Part shown: positions 41,441-53,270 of the stretch, one piece after another
How positions within the stretch are numbered: the first letter of the stretch is position 1
Layout of the letters: each line of letters starts with the position of its first letter
NCBI GenBank assembly: GCA_036346375.1
Contig: CM070515.1
Coordinates: forward strand, 5,416,423 to 5,480,422
Reading direction: 5' to 3'
DNA length: 64,000 nt
From: Guadua angustifolia
Taxonomy: Eukaryota; Streptophyta; Magnoliopsida; Poales; Poaceae
The notes under the pieces: model-generated
Database searches by the model: none
Told to the model about the DNA's origin: nothing
What the model saw: only the letters and a program-made list of their open reading frames with translations
Position numbers and translations under genes: made by a program

Positions 41441-41468
<28 letters not shown>
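41092..41468. mobile_element. Micron-like element next to a (TA)n tract
   Basis: The body begins near TTACTCCCACCTTTAATATACC, contains GATTATAAGATACTCCAA, and ends GAGTACGAAAAGGCTCCA before a (TA)n run at about 41443-41468. It is a relative of 10041-10434 and 15081-15535. Confidence 0.6.
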
Positions 41469-41475
<7 letters not shown>

Positions 41476-42865
41476 AACATAAATAGTTCTAAGATATTAC
41501 AAATTCCAAGCTTCTAAAAACAAAATTAATTCAATCAATATATTTAACCTATTAAAAAGATGATATATTAATATTTTAAAATTTTAGAGATACCGGTGCA
41601 CACCGGGCACCTCCTGTATCCAAGTTCAATCGACCGGTGACATGTCCATACAAAATCACAACGCCCCCACGGCTTCTCGCTCACGCGTGAAGTAACGCAA
41701 GAGCAAGAAGCCAGACATGGATAGATTAAATAGCCACGGGAAAAAAATAGCACGCTAGAGAAATAAGTCGACCGAAGAGAAGGAAAAAGCGCCAAAATGC
41801 CGCTGGCTTCTGCTCACCTGCTTATTTCGTCCGTCGTCATGTTTTGATAGTGAGCTCCTAGATCAGACGTCTTTGGTTGATCTCGCTTGACGAGTAGTCC
41901 TCGCGGTTGCCGCTGCAGATCAATACAACAATTGGTTGAGATTGTAGCGAGCTATTTATCCATGGAAGTGCAGCACAGACTCTACATTGAGGTGAGACCG
42001 ACTATAGATCGAAACGAGCATAGTGCATGTTCTCTCAACGAGATAGAACTGGATATGGAATTCACACTAGCGCAATACGAATAACAGAATTAGCTATGAA
42101 TTTCGTAGTTCTAATTCCTGATTGCATGGTAGGAGACCGGCTGCGTCTCAATACGAACCAATGCAAGCAAGTTTCATATCAGACTATTTTGCACCTCATT
42201 TGGGAGCAAGGTTATTTAATGCTTTAAAGAAAGCGTCGTCCAATGTATCATATACACATTGTTAATTGTAAGGCCAAGATACGTGATCCACATAATTTAT
42301 ACACATCAACACCATGCTTGGGTGTCAACGAGAGACAAATGCCACTTTTTTTTTATAACGGAAGAATTTTATTAATTTCAACAACATTACATCGAGATGA
42401 CACAAGTCCTCAAAATTGCTTCCGGCCTCTGCTTAAAATAAGCACACAGCCAAACAAGAAAAAAGGAACCTCGCACAATCTAGTAACTAGCAATCCGAAG
42501 ATTAGACCGCCACCCATGTGCTCGGAAAAAGAATTCCTTGGCCACCCGCACCAAACATTGTGTAGCCTCTGCCAAAGAAGCTCGCATCTCCACCTTCTGC
42601 AACACAGCCCATGCGCGCAACCATTGGATAATAGCAAAAGTAACCTACAAAGGAGAAGAATTAGTTTTCTTTTGAAAAACTCTATCATTCCTGTTTAACC
42701 AAATAGACCAACACGTAGCAGCCGCACCAAGAAGCATAAACTTTCTAGCATCTCTATATTACCATCCATCTGTGACCGATGAAGCTAGACATATCTACAT
42801 TATTACCTGTCTAAGACTAACGAGGCTAGACACAATTATGGCTTAGTGCCGACGAAGTAAGGCCA
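41469..42865. repeat. Repeat block C2
   Basis: Second copy of 39010-40005, with a LINE 3' fragment inserted at 42345-42750. At the matching place C1 reads CAAATGCCACTTGATCATCT without interruption. Confidence 0.8.
42345..42750 (-). mobile_element. 5'-truncated LINE, 3' end with zf-RVT-like tail
   Basis: The minus strand reads KFMLLGAAATCWSIWLNRND followed by RVFQKK, and later EMRASLAEATQCLVRVAKEF. The W-x-I-W-x-x-R-N-x-R-x-F signature is characteristic of the zinc-binding region at the end of plant LINE reverse transcriptases. One in-frame stop is present. The T run at about 42348-42355 is the poly(A) tail. It inserted into block C2 after the C1/C2 duplication. Confidence 0.75.
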
Positions 42866-43570
42866 CGGACCCCATCTATGTCCCAAACGGACAAGACCGG
42901 ACACTCTGTTGCTGGGCATTAACAAGGCAAAAATCATCATCTTCATCGACATATCATGTCTGTTAATCGACATGACGATAATGTACTGTGATTGGGTATT
43001 AGCGAAATAAAGCCATTAGCATCACATCTGCATACTACCATATGCATCTACATCAACACCATGCATGTACATGGATAAGCAACATAAAGACGACGATCGT
43101 ATCATAGCTTACGCAGAGGTATATTATAGGCTTGTTCTATAGATGTAATTAACCAGATGTCATGCAAAGGCGATAGGAATCTGCGAACCATGCAATCTCT
43201 AGTCAGATATTCTCATTGAGCATCGACACAAACGACGAAAACATAAAATTTTACGGGAGCATGCAATTTTGTATGTTCAAATATAAAAATTTTCAATTCC
43301 ATGGCGAGAGATTATCTCAGTCATCGTAGCATCGGGGCCATCTATATTTGCAGGCAGGTCCATTAGGATGTAATATGATCGAATTGTCATACATAAGGAC
43401 TAGCTGATAGATTATTTTATTATACACAAGAAATATTGCAATCATATATTATGAATCAAGATGTGTTTCTAATTGAAAAAGAGTTACTCATGATGATTTA
43501 ACCCTTTAAATTTAGGACAAGCAAGGTTGACAACATTCTGCAAGTAGAAAACCCTGCAGGATCCAGGGTA

Positions 43571-44634
43571 TACAGACTGAAAGATCTGTCGTATATGAGA
43601 TACTAGTCATGTGTCCTTGTGTTGTAATAAAAACTTAATTTATGACAAAAAATTTATTTTCAAAGAACACTAATCCTGTCTGAATAATACTGTTCACTCT
43701 AAATGTGCAATAGTTGAATGTTTAAATTAATTCATCGAAGCATTCAAATTTCAAACACCTGTTTACAAACTTGAATTTAAAATTATCTTTAATTTCACAA
43801 TTTGAAGGCTCTCACGTTACAAAATACTTTGCAAATTTTAGATGCACATAATCTGCTTATGTACAAACACAATGAATAGTAAACAAGGTTATATAAAATC
43901 TCATTTGAAATGCATGATTTTTTTTATATAAAACAATGTAATTCTCAAACCGTACAATGAACATATCATCAAACATGACATCAAACCGTATTATGAACAT
44001 CAAATTTTTTGGCACATTTAGTAATATGGCTAGTAAATTAACCAAATCTTAAGCATCGATTAGGTGGACATAATATGAAGCATGTGAAATCTAAGATTAA
44101 AAAAACCTTTATGTCTCAATGTCGTCCTGTGTGGATAGCTCAACTGCTTGTTTGCAACATCAGTGTTGTTCTCTACAGTATCACCCTGTGTAACCTTTAC
44201 ACCAAGAATCAACTCACCATTCTCCACAATATAACACCAAAATATGTGTTCACAAGAATACCAATAAACAATATAACTAGTGGAGATCTCCGATCCACAG
44301 GGACCCTATCTCCTCGCCTACAGGCACAGGCCCACCCACCACATGCGCCCGTCTTTGCGGCAATGGCGCTGTCTTATTGCGGCATCTTGTGAGGAAGCGA
44401 GCAGCGTCTATTAGCAGCGAGTGCGTATGTGAAGAAACATTGTTGTGCTAGCCCACATCGTTGGCAGATGAGCGTGAAGGGACCCCTTGGTAATCTGCAA
44501 GGCTGTGATAATACATCAACAGGGGGACTTGCTACAACCGAGGTGGCTTCCTGAGGACCTGCAACGTTGGGGCATGCTGCCCGTTCATTGGCGGTTGCAT
44601 CGCATCTCCTTCTCGGTGAGGCGATTGCGGTCGC
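43571..44634. mobile_element. Insertion in the PhzF pseudogene intron, unclassified
   Basis: This has no counterpart in the intact gene, where CCTGCAGGATCC (51889) is soon followed by CCGAAATTAGGTGTTAG (51951). Its left part is AT-rich and its right part (44280-44634) GC-rich. No terminal repeats were found. Confidence 0.5.
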
Positions 44635-45776
44635 AAAACCCTAAAACCTAGATGAGAGGAAATGAGAAAAGGTTTGGGGTTTCAATAACTCGATGCGTGG
44701 AGACTGAAAGAAGAGAGAGAGAGGCGATGACGGAAAGAGTAGAACCCTTCCATCTCAGCCGTACATATCAGATCTAATGGATCAGATACTTTGGAGGAGA
44801 ACGGACGACCGCCACCAACTCCTAATTAGAAGCGGTAAAGATGACCGAAATTAGGTGTTAAGAGGCAATGATGTAGCATTTTTTTCTTTCAATTAGCTAC
44901 ATATTCAACTTGAGAGAAAGATTACGAAATCACCTCATCTATCCCAATTTTTGGGCAGAAGAAACATGTAAAGAAGTCATAATTCTCGGCGCCTCTAAAA
45001 ATTTGTGAAATGTTATGAGATCATTTGTTCCATAGAAAATTTATTGACTGAATTGGTTCTGATTTTGGTGGTTTGTGATTTTTAAGACCTCAGAATTAGA
45101 GCAATTTTACGGTGGATAATATGGGTAGTAAATAGTGGTAGTAGAAATTATATCTAGATATACATTTCTTAGGGGTTATGGACTTTTGATCCTTTGCTAC
45201 GTTACTTGTTAATCATTATCGTTGACCTTTATTTTTCGCAGCCATCGTCCTTTGTTGAGTTACTAATTATTGCTGCCCTCCTTTTTTCTCTGCCACCGCC
45301 AGTCTAGTCCTATCGACACCACAGCCTCTACCTTCATGTCGGTGTCCTCCCGAATTGTCGCACTAACACATCGAGCAATCTATCCTGCACGGCCTACGAA
45401 CTAGTTCCAAATTTTACACAAAAGCACAAAAAATATACATATGTTCAAAATTAGAAAAAATGGTTAATTACAATGCTACCACCATGGTGATTTCTACTAT
45501 AATACTACTAGCGGAAGTATAACTGAATCCTAACTAATCTGATTTGTTAGATCAAATAGAATAGACGATGCTCTAGAACTATTTGTATTATACTTTTAGC
45601 AAATTTCAATTATATGTTTTAAATTTATGATGTTGCAAAATTATTTTATATGACTATAAAGTTATACGACGTGAAGTGTGCACCTAAGAAAAATTTCTAC
45701 TTCCACCACTAGCCGATTCAACAATGCGGTTGTTGGAACATTTTTTATTTTATTAATGTTAGGAAGGATATCGGTA
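44635..45776. repeat. 1.14-kb duplication within the pseudogene, copy 1
   Basis: From AAAACCCTAAAACCTAGATG to AGGAAGGATATCGGTA, it recurs at 46673-47829. It includes the interrupted exon 3 relic and the insertion inside it (about 44995-45738), whose ends carry ACGGTGGATAATAT-type sequence related by inversion to 49806-49866. Confidence 0.9.
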
Positions 45777-46672
45777 GAAGCTTCACGTTTTGGTTCATAA
45801 AACATCCTTCTTAAAACCGTGTGGTTGCTTGGAGCTAAGTTTTGCATGTGTTGCAAAGGAGAGCTCAAACGCAATTTGTGTTTGTGTGTTTGTTTGGAGC
45901 TAGAGGCTTGCATGTGTTGCAGTAAAGAGCTCATACGTATGGTTTTGGTTTTAGTCGAAGTTTGATTTGTGGTTGCATTGAACTAGAGAATTGCATGTGT
46001 TGCAATTGGAGAGTTCATGCACCTGATTCGTTGCTTGGAGCTAGACTTTGCATGTGTTGCAAAGAGTAGTGCTCAAGCATGAAATGGTTTTATTATGTTA
46101 TTTGCAAGTTCGATTGTGCGAATAAACGGAGGTTTATGAGTCCGAATTCCAAGAGCATGTGAGTGGGGCTTACAGCGGGTGTTGGCAAGTTGACCGGTCT
46201 TGTGTTGACCTTCACATGGCTAGGGATTAATCTCATAAACTCATGTTTGATTTGCTTATCGTTTTGCAAATAGATCTTGAGTTAGTTCGAGATGTGTTTT
46301 TGCAATTTGGTTTGAATTCTTTGAGCATGAGTGAGTTGGTGCAAATGTGTTTTGCACATGTGTATGATCATGTGTTGATCATCATATGGCTCAAAGAATG
46401 GCATTTGATTTTTGGAGAAATGATTTGATGTGAAAAATCTTGTCTTCTCTGTGGAGTCGGTTACTCTGGGTGGTGGTAGTTCGGTGCTCTTGGTGGGTGG
46501 TATGCCGCCCTCTGGCAGTGTGAAATTTCGAGAGGGTGTTCTTGTGCCTCGGGGCGGTGCTCACACGCCATGGTGGTCGATGCTGCTACGAGGCGGTAGC
46601 ACCGGCCGAACCCGGTGTGAAAATTCGAGAGGGTGTGTTTTGAGGTTCGCGGTGGTCGGTGCTCACAAGCAT
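45777..46672 (+). mobile_element. LTR-like sequence between the two duplication copies
   Basis: Contains repeated TGCATGTGTTGCAA...GAGAGCTCA units (45830-46075) and a zone with GGCGGTAGCACCGGCC (46594-46609). That zone matches the copia LTR at 48310-48760. It appears to be part of the same LTR family, truncated on both sides. Confidence 0.5.
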
Positions 46673-47829
46673 AAAACCCTAAAACCTAGATGAGAGGAAA
46701 TGAGAAAAGGTTTGGGGTTTCAATAACTCGATGCGTGGAGACCTGAAGAAGAGAGAGAGATGGTAGCATCCTTGACGATGACGGAAAGAGTAGAACCCTT
46801 CCATCTCAGTCGTACATATCAGATCTAATGGATCAGATACTTTGGAGGAGAACGGACGACCGCCACTAACTTCTAATTAGAAGTGGTAGAGATGACCAAA
46901 ATTAGGTGTTGAGAGGCAATGATGTAGCATTTTTTTCTTTCAATTAGCTACATATGCAACTTGAGAGAAAGATTACGAAATCACCTCATCGATCCCAATT
47001 TTTGGGCAGAAGAAACATGTAAAGAAGTCATAATTCTCGGCGCCTCTAAAAATTTGTGAAATGTTACGAGATCATTTGTTCCATAGAAAATTTATTGATT
47101 GACTTGTTCTGATTTTGGTGGGTTGTGATTTTTAAGACCTCAGAACTAGAGCAATTTTACGGTGGATAACATCGGTAGTAAATAGTGGTAGTAGAAATTA
47201 AATCTAGATATACATTTCTTAGGGGTTATGGACTTTTGATCCTTTACTACGTTACTTGTTAATCGTTATCGCTTACCTTTATTTTTCGCAGCCACCGTCC
47301 TTTGTTGAGTTACTAATTATTGCTACCCTCCTTTTTTCTCTACCGCCGCCAATCTAGTCCTATCGACGCCACAGCCTCTGCCTTCCTGTCGGTGTCCTCC
47401 CGAATTGTCGCACTAACACATCGAGCGATCTATCTGCCTGACCTCTGAACTAGTTCCAAATTTTACACAAAAGCACAAAAAATATACATATGTTCAAAAT
47501 TAGAAAAAATGGTTAATTACAATGCTACCACCATGGTGATTTCTACTATAATACTACTAGCGGAAGTATAACTGAATCCTAACTAATCTGATTTGTTAGA
47601 TCAAATAGAATAGACGATGCTCTAGAACTATTTGTATTATACTTTTAGCAAATTTCAATTATATGTTTTAAATTTATGATGTTGCAAAATTATTTTATAT
47701 GACTATAAAGTTATACGACGTGAAGTGTGCACCCTAAGAAAAATTTCTACTTCCACCACTAGCCAGATTCAACAATGCCAGTTGTTGGAACATTTTTTTA
47801 TTTTATTAATGTTAGGAAGGATATCGGTA
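46673..47829 (-). pseudogene. Third partial copy of PhzF exon 3 and intron (duplication copy 2)
   Basis: Carries the exon 3 end (46985-about 47040, minus: YDFFTCFFCPKIGIDE) and its start (about 47793-47827), split by the same insertion as copy 1. The insertion therefore preceded the duplication. The two copies are very similar, differing by scattered substitutions and small indels. Confidence 0.8.
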
Positions 47830-49521
47830 AGGACCAGGTTCTCGTGCAGTCATAGTAGGATTGCAACTTAAGTAGTCCTCTATCGGCCCTCAGATCTGGA
47901 ACTAAGGTCTCAAATTTATTCAACATTGTTTATGATACTGTTCACTATTGTAGCGAGGCACTATTGCAAAGAAATCAGAGCTATTCATCAAGAAAATAGA
48001 TGGCTATAGCCATCTTCAGTCATTTAACTTCCAGTCGCAGTAGTGATCCCCGTCCGTGCAGATGAATCAAGAACAAGCGACAAAGGTATAAATTTAAGGA
48101 CCTTTTCCTAGCCTTTTTGCCGATCTTGGAGTTTGGAGAAAAGATCGGATTGCTAGAAATAAGGCCATACTATTAAGAGGGGTCTTGACGATTATCTTGA
48201 TGTCATTTAAAGTTTAAAGGCTCAATTCTATGTTTAAGATCATGCATCGAGTCAATTAAGATTCATTGAAAAATTCTATAATTTTTAAAAGAAAGCATTT
48301 GGGAGTCTGGTGTTACCACCCATGGTAGCCTGGTGCTACCGGGAGAGCGGTAGCACCGGCCCCCAGAGCAGTGTGTAAAAACCCGAGAAGGGTAATTTTG
48401 CGGGGACCTGGCAGGGCGGTGCTACCGGGCAAGCTATAGCATCGGCCCTCTAGAGTAGTGTGAAAATTCCAGGGCATGTTTCTTGGGTATTTTGGCCTTT
48501 CGGTGCTACCACCTATGGTAACCCGGTACTACCGGAGAGCGGTAGCACCGATTTAAATGCCTAGTGTAAAAACTCTAGAAGGGTGCATTTTTGGGTATTT
48601 TGGTGGTCCAGTGCTACCGTCTATAGTAGCCCGGTGTTACCGGGCGAGCGGTAACACCAGCCAAAATGTCCGGTGCAAAAATTCCAGAGAGTCCCCTTCT
48701 GACCAAGCAAATTAAGAAGGAGCCCAGTGCTACCAATCCCAGTTGGGCGGTAGCACTGGACCCTCTGCACAACGGCCTCTGATAGTGCATTTAATGCACT
48801 ATTCTAACCATTGGGTTGGAGCCCAGTACTACCGATTCTACATGGGTGGTAACACCAGAAATGCTGACATGTTCATGATTCGAGCTCAAACAGCTAGTTT
48901 TGTTGGTGGGGGTTATAAATACCCCACCTGCATTGTAGAGCATCTTTTAGTCCTCATTGATGATATTTGAGCTCTAGCAAGTTTTTCTTCAGTCCTTAGT
49001 GCATTCAATTTTCATTTTGTGAGAGTGAGGAGCAAATTTAAGTGTAGCATTTAGTGTTGAGCCTTTCGACACTCAATCCGACTTCAAGCAAGCATCAAGG
49101 CTTATTACTCTTAGAGGTTGCCACCTCCTAGACGGTTTGGAGGCGTTCGTGCGTGGTGAGCTTCTCAACGGAGGTTTTGAGAATCCCCGGCAAGTTGTGA
49201 AGGCTGGAGTTGGCCTACTCGGAGCGGAAAAGAATTACCATAGTGATCGAGGAAGGCTCAAGAGGTTGGAGCCGGCTTGAAGTCGTTCAAGTCATCTCAA
49301 CGTGGATTAGGGGACATTAGCAAGTCTCCGAGATCACGGGATAAAATCTTGTGTTCTTTTCTTGCGGTTTGCATTTCTTGATCTCTTGTGCAATTTACAT
49401 TTATAGCAATTTGAGTGTATTGATTTGTGCTTGTGCTTAGAATCTTATTTTGCCTATACTTGAATTGTTGGAGCATTTAGTGATCACTAGAAAACTTAGT
49501 CGGTTATCCTTGATCTTACAC
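47830..49521 (+). mobile_element. Copia-type LTR (RIRE1/Angela-like)
   Basis: The right end TTATCCTTGATCTTACA matches the minus-strand LTR end at 29621. 48310-48760 has four to five units with GGTGCTACCG...CGGTAGCACC, an inverted pair that can fold as a hairpin. A TATA-like GGTTATAAATACC lies at 48909-48921. No primer binding site follows (CAATGTCGAC instead), so it is a solo or truncated LTR. The left boundary is uncertain, and 47830-48160 may be something else. Confidence 0.6.
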
Positions 49522-49937
49522 AATGTCGACAGGAACCAGTGGACGGCCGCCGCAGCGTCAATAGGAACCAAAAAGGCAGTGACCACGGTGTTATCACAAA
49601 CTAGACGGGTGGTGGCCTTGGCGACATCAAGAACCGGAGGGAGCAATCACGGTGTCAAACAGGAACCAAAGGGCGTCGATATGAACCGGGCAGGTGGCAG
49701 CACATGAATTATGGGCAATGGCATGGCAAAAATAGGAGGAGGATACTAGCAAGGTGTATTGCAATATATGGTCAAAAGTCTATAATATCTCTAACAAATG
49801 AACGATTAGATCCGATTTCTACTACCACTACATACTACTAATATAATGCACCGTAAATTTTCTCTTGCGAAAAGCTACAAGATTTGCGCTGAGAAGAGAT
49901 GGATGGAAGCCAGGCTTCTCAGCTACCGACTACAAAC
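49522..49937. other. Intergenic stretch with a MITE-like end
   Basis: 49806-49866 (TTCTACTACCACTACATACT...) is the inverted form of the end of the insertion found in the PhzF pseudogenes (about 45115). No gene. Confidence 0.4.
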
Positions 49938-50233
49938 TTTTTTTTTTTTGCAAATTTAGCCTCCTCTCGACTGCAATTGGAAAAATAACTTTATCCTAAC
50001 TGCGAAAGCGCCATAAGGCGACACATGCCACCTTCTGCGCTCTTCTATTGTGGAAGTGACTACCACCGCTTCCTACCGCGGTAAGCCACCAAAGCTCCCG
50101 TGGTAGGGGACAATAGTAGCCCTTTCTACAGTAGGGAGGTGCGAAAGGTGACACACCTTCTGGCATTTCTGTGGTCAGAAATGAGGCTACATTACAATCG
50201 CGAGAGGGGGCCAAATTTGAGAAAAGAAAAAAT
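49938..50233. mobile_element. MITE with about 30-bp inverted repeats (copy 1)
   Basis: Left CAAATTTAGCCTCCTCTCGA (from 49951) pairs with right TCGCGAGAGGGGGCCAAATTTG (to 50219). T/A runs lie outside. The same end sequence occurs in the element at 62409-62632. Target duplication not resolved. The class may be MULE-like. Confidence 0.65.
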
Positions 50234-50933
50234 AAACACAGAGCTTTGAAGCTCGACTATGCATGGCAGCGGAACTGATGACGTGGAGCAGGCAAGTTTG
50301 TCTATGAGGACTCGATGTGTTAGGTAATGGTTTTTCTCCTAACAAAGCACGGACGTTGAACTAGTGTAATTACGTACTATACGGTATACGCATATACTTG
50401 ACCAAATGTACTGCTGCAAAACACTGAGTTCCTTTATTCCCTTATGAGATGATGTTTGAGGTTTCTGATAAGGCATAGATAGATACCCACCCTTCTCTGA
50501 AGAAAGCAACCCAAAATATCAACGTCTACAATGACTATTGCTCCATGGTCGAAAGTTATCATTGAAAGCAATGGCCCAAGCAAAAGGGACCCCCAGGCTT
50601 TAGGCTAGTACTCGCACTAATCTTTGCCCTTGCTTGCCTTTTCTTCTGTTACAGATTAACAATTCATTCTGCATCAAAAAAACTCACAGTTCATTATAAA
50701 CTATGATTGTAGCTGAACTTGAACTTGATACAATACAATCCCAGGTTGTTTTGTCGGACATTATTCAGATAATCCAGAAGAGCTCAGGCAAGAGCTCTTA
50801 TTCCCATAAACCAAAATTTAGTTTTAAACCAGGACATAGCAGCAAATAGTATTGACCACATCGTAGTTCATACTACAAGTCCATCAATGTGGTTGTCCTT
50901 CGAAGCATACGGGCGTAGATGGCGGCATGCTAG
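50234..50933 (-). other. 3' flank of the intact PhzF gene
   Basis: 50690-50860 resembles 37960-38110 beside the pseudogene, so it belongs to the ancestral gene duplication. No other feature. Confidence 0.5.
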
Positions 50934-53270
50934 CTAGGCTAGGAGTGTCCCAGCCATCACAGTAACAGCTTCTCCCTGAATTCGCACTCTCCTATTTGCA
51001 TCTTCCAACTCCAGATATAATGTTCCACCCCTCGGAGACGCCTGATGAAAGGAAAACCAACATGCTGATTTGGCTGATTGAACGCAAATTCTAGCATTTT
51101 TTTCAAAAAAAATAAAACTGCAAATAATAGTTTGCTTGTTGAATAAGACAGTCAAGGACATACTTGAAACGCCGTCAGTTTTTGTTTCCCCAACTTTTCA
51201 CCCCAAAAGGGTGCCAGAACAGAATGTGCACTTCCAGTAACAGGATCCTGTCAAAATATGGTGATCAGGGGTTATGAGTTATGAAAGAGGAAGTTTGCCA
51301 ACCACAAGCACACATAACCAATACTGAATTCTTCAATGGCCGAGGCATAGTACAGGCAACCGTCATTCAACTATTGCATGCATTTTAAGGAGGAAGACTG
51401 TGAAACTGAAATAAGCTTTCAAAACCAAATCAGATCCCATAACCTTCAGGACAGTGTAGCCTTGTACACATGGTTGCCCTTTGACAATCTCAATTATGAA
51501 GTTCCATTCCAGGGAAAATATCGATAGCCAATGTATGCCAAAAATTAATCTAAAATGTATGTCGATTTTCATTTCTAGTTTTGAACAAGCCCTATGTCAT
51601 ATAAAGAGATTCTAATTCCTTGGCGAGATTATCTCAGTCAAAACCGCATTGGTGGCAGTCTATATTTTCAGGCAGGTCCATTGAGGGGGGTAAAGATTGT
51701 AAATATATAAACTAGAACTGTAGAGCCATCGAATATAAACACCTTATCATAAATAATGGCTAGTCTAACACACCATCCTATTATACACATTAAGTATTGC
51801 TTCTAATCATATATTATGAATCAAAATATGTACTGTTAAATTTAGGACAAGCAAGCTTGACAACATGTTACAAGTAGAAAATCCTGCAGGATCCATCATC
51901 CATGGCATGCAGACAGAAGGATGTAACATATATGAAATATGGCCGAAATTAGGTGTTAGAGAGGCAATCAAGTAAAAATCTTATAATTAGCTACATGTTG
52001 TGGCACTAAAATGGTCAATGCCATGGTAACTTGGTAAGTTAAACAAGCTTCACTATTTATATATTCAACTTGGAAGAAAGATTACGGCATCACCTCATCT
52101 ATTCCAATTTTTGGGTCGAAGGAACGTAAAAAGAAGTCATAACCAGATCCAGCAGGTGCCGGTCCTGTAATAAGAAGACCTCTGGAGTCACATTTCTTAA
52201 TTTCGTCAATGTTAGGAAGGATATCGGCAACCTCTTGTCCCGAGGAAAGTTCCACCTGAAAGTCATGTTAGATTCTTTTAGTGAGTCATACCTGAACAAC
52301 TCCCTCCTCTCCACCTCTTTCTTTTTTTTTCTATCTTTACTATAAGTTTATATAGCTCACATTTATATTTAGCATCCTTATACCACGCGGACAAATAGCC
52401 AGAATATTTTATTGAGCAAAGTTTTCAAAATAGTTGTGGCCTAAGTGAGCAATAGTTCATTAGGCACCAAGAGAATTCCAGTTCAGCTTAGTAGAATGAT
52501 CATAGTAGCACTGACACCTCACCTCCGTTTAAATTTTGGATGAGGAATGCATTTAAGCAGGCAGGTAAAAGAAGGTAAAATAAGGGTGAGAGACAGTACG
52601 ATGAGACTATCGGCGGTTGCCCATTTGTGTACACTGACAACGTTTGCGCCATTTAGAGTATCGGGGATCGACGACAGCTCGGCGGAGTTGCACTCCACGA
52701 GATCAATCATCGGGAAATCCAGCTCGATGAACAGCTTCCCCTGATCCGTGTTCTCCGGTGCAGGAATCTTCTTGGCAGTCAGAATCCCGGACATGGTCGC
52801 GAACTCGACCATGTTATGCTTCGCAAGAACGGATGAGAAGAGGAAGTGGGCGGAGGCCAATGTCGCGTGCCCGCAGAGCTCGACCTGAAACGACGACGGT
52901 GTGTGCAGATGAATGATCAAGAGCAACAAAATGGTGCAAATTTACGGGCTCCGATCGATGCTAGCAAAAGAGCTGAAAGATTTGAGGAGGCGACCTCGGC
53001 AACGGGAGTGAACCAGCGGAGGTGGAACCGCGGGGTGGAGGCGTCGCCGGCGGAGGGGGAGTCGCGGACGAGGAAGGCGGTCTCGGGGAGGTTGAACTCG
53101 GCGGCGACGGACTGCATCCACCGCTCGTCCGCGGCCGCGGCGGCGTCCTCCTCGAGGAGGCACACTGCGGCGGGGTTGCCCTTGAACGGCTCCGCCGCGA
53201 AGGCATCCACCTGCGACGACCACACCGCGCCGCTCGACACGGCGACGCCGACGTCAACGTCACAGCCCAT
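50934..53270 (-). CDS. PhzF-family (phenazine biosynthesis-like) protein, five exons
   Basis: Exons: 53270-52995, 52884-52600, 52255-52094, 51247-51164, 51041-50934. All introns are GT-AG and all lie between codons, giving 304 aa. The family comprises two-lobed isomerase-like enzymes with a diaminopimelate-epimerase fold. The plant substrate is unknown to me and no phenazine role should be assumed. Family marks visible: VDAFAAEPFKGNPAAVCLL (21-39), E63 in NLPETAF (the catalytic Glu position), ELCGHATLASAHF (94-106), and DPVTGSAHSVLAPFWG (242-257), where the family usually has C not S after SAH. The length fits the family (about 280-310). No signal peptide is evident, so it is probably cytosolic. 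The start is the first in-frame ATG and leaves a 20-residue leader before the domain. A decayed copy lies 5-12 kb downstream on the same strand. Confidence 0.93.

Larger units (their letters stand above)
38115..45776 (-). pseudogene. Broken second copy of the PhzF-family gene
   Basis: Pieces match the intact gene at 50934-53270 in order and strand. Exon 5-like 38115-38204 reads ASPRSGKLYLELEDA, then diverges and ends early. Exon 4-like 38352-38422 reads DPVSGSAHCVLAPY, then has lost 13 bp and frameshifts. Intron 3 matches continue at about 38423-38600 and 43290-43570. The end of exon 3 (44934-about 44990) reads YDFFTCFFCPKIGIDE. Its start (about 45739-45776) reads DILPNINKI. About 750 bp interrupts exon 3. 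About 4.7 kb of repeats interrupts the intron. Exons 1 and 2 are absent. It cannot encode the enzyme. Confidence 0.85.

Noticed and set aside
50934..53270. Phenazine antibiotic biosynthesis
   Set aside because: The domain name is historical. Plant PhzF-like proteins are not known to make phenazines, and no other phenazine genes are present.
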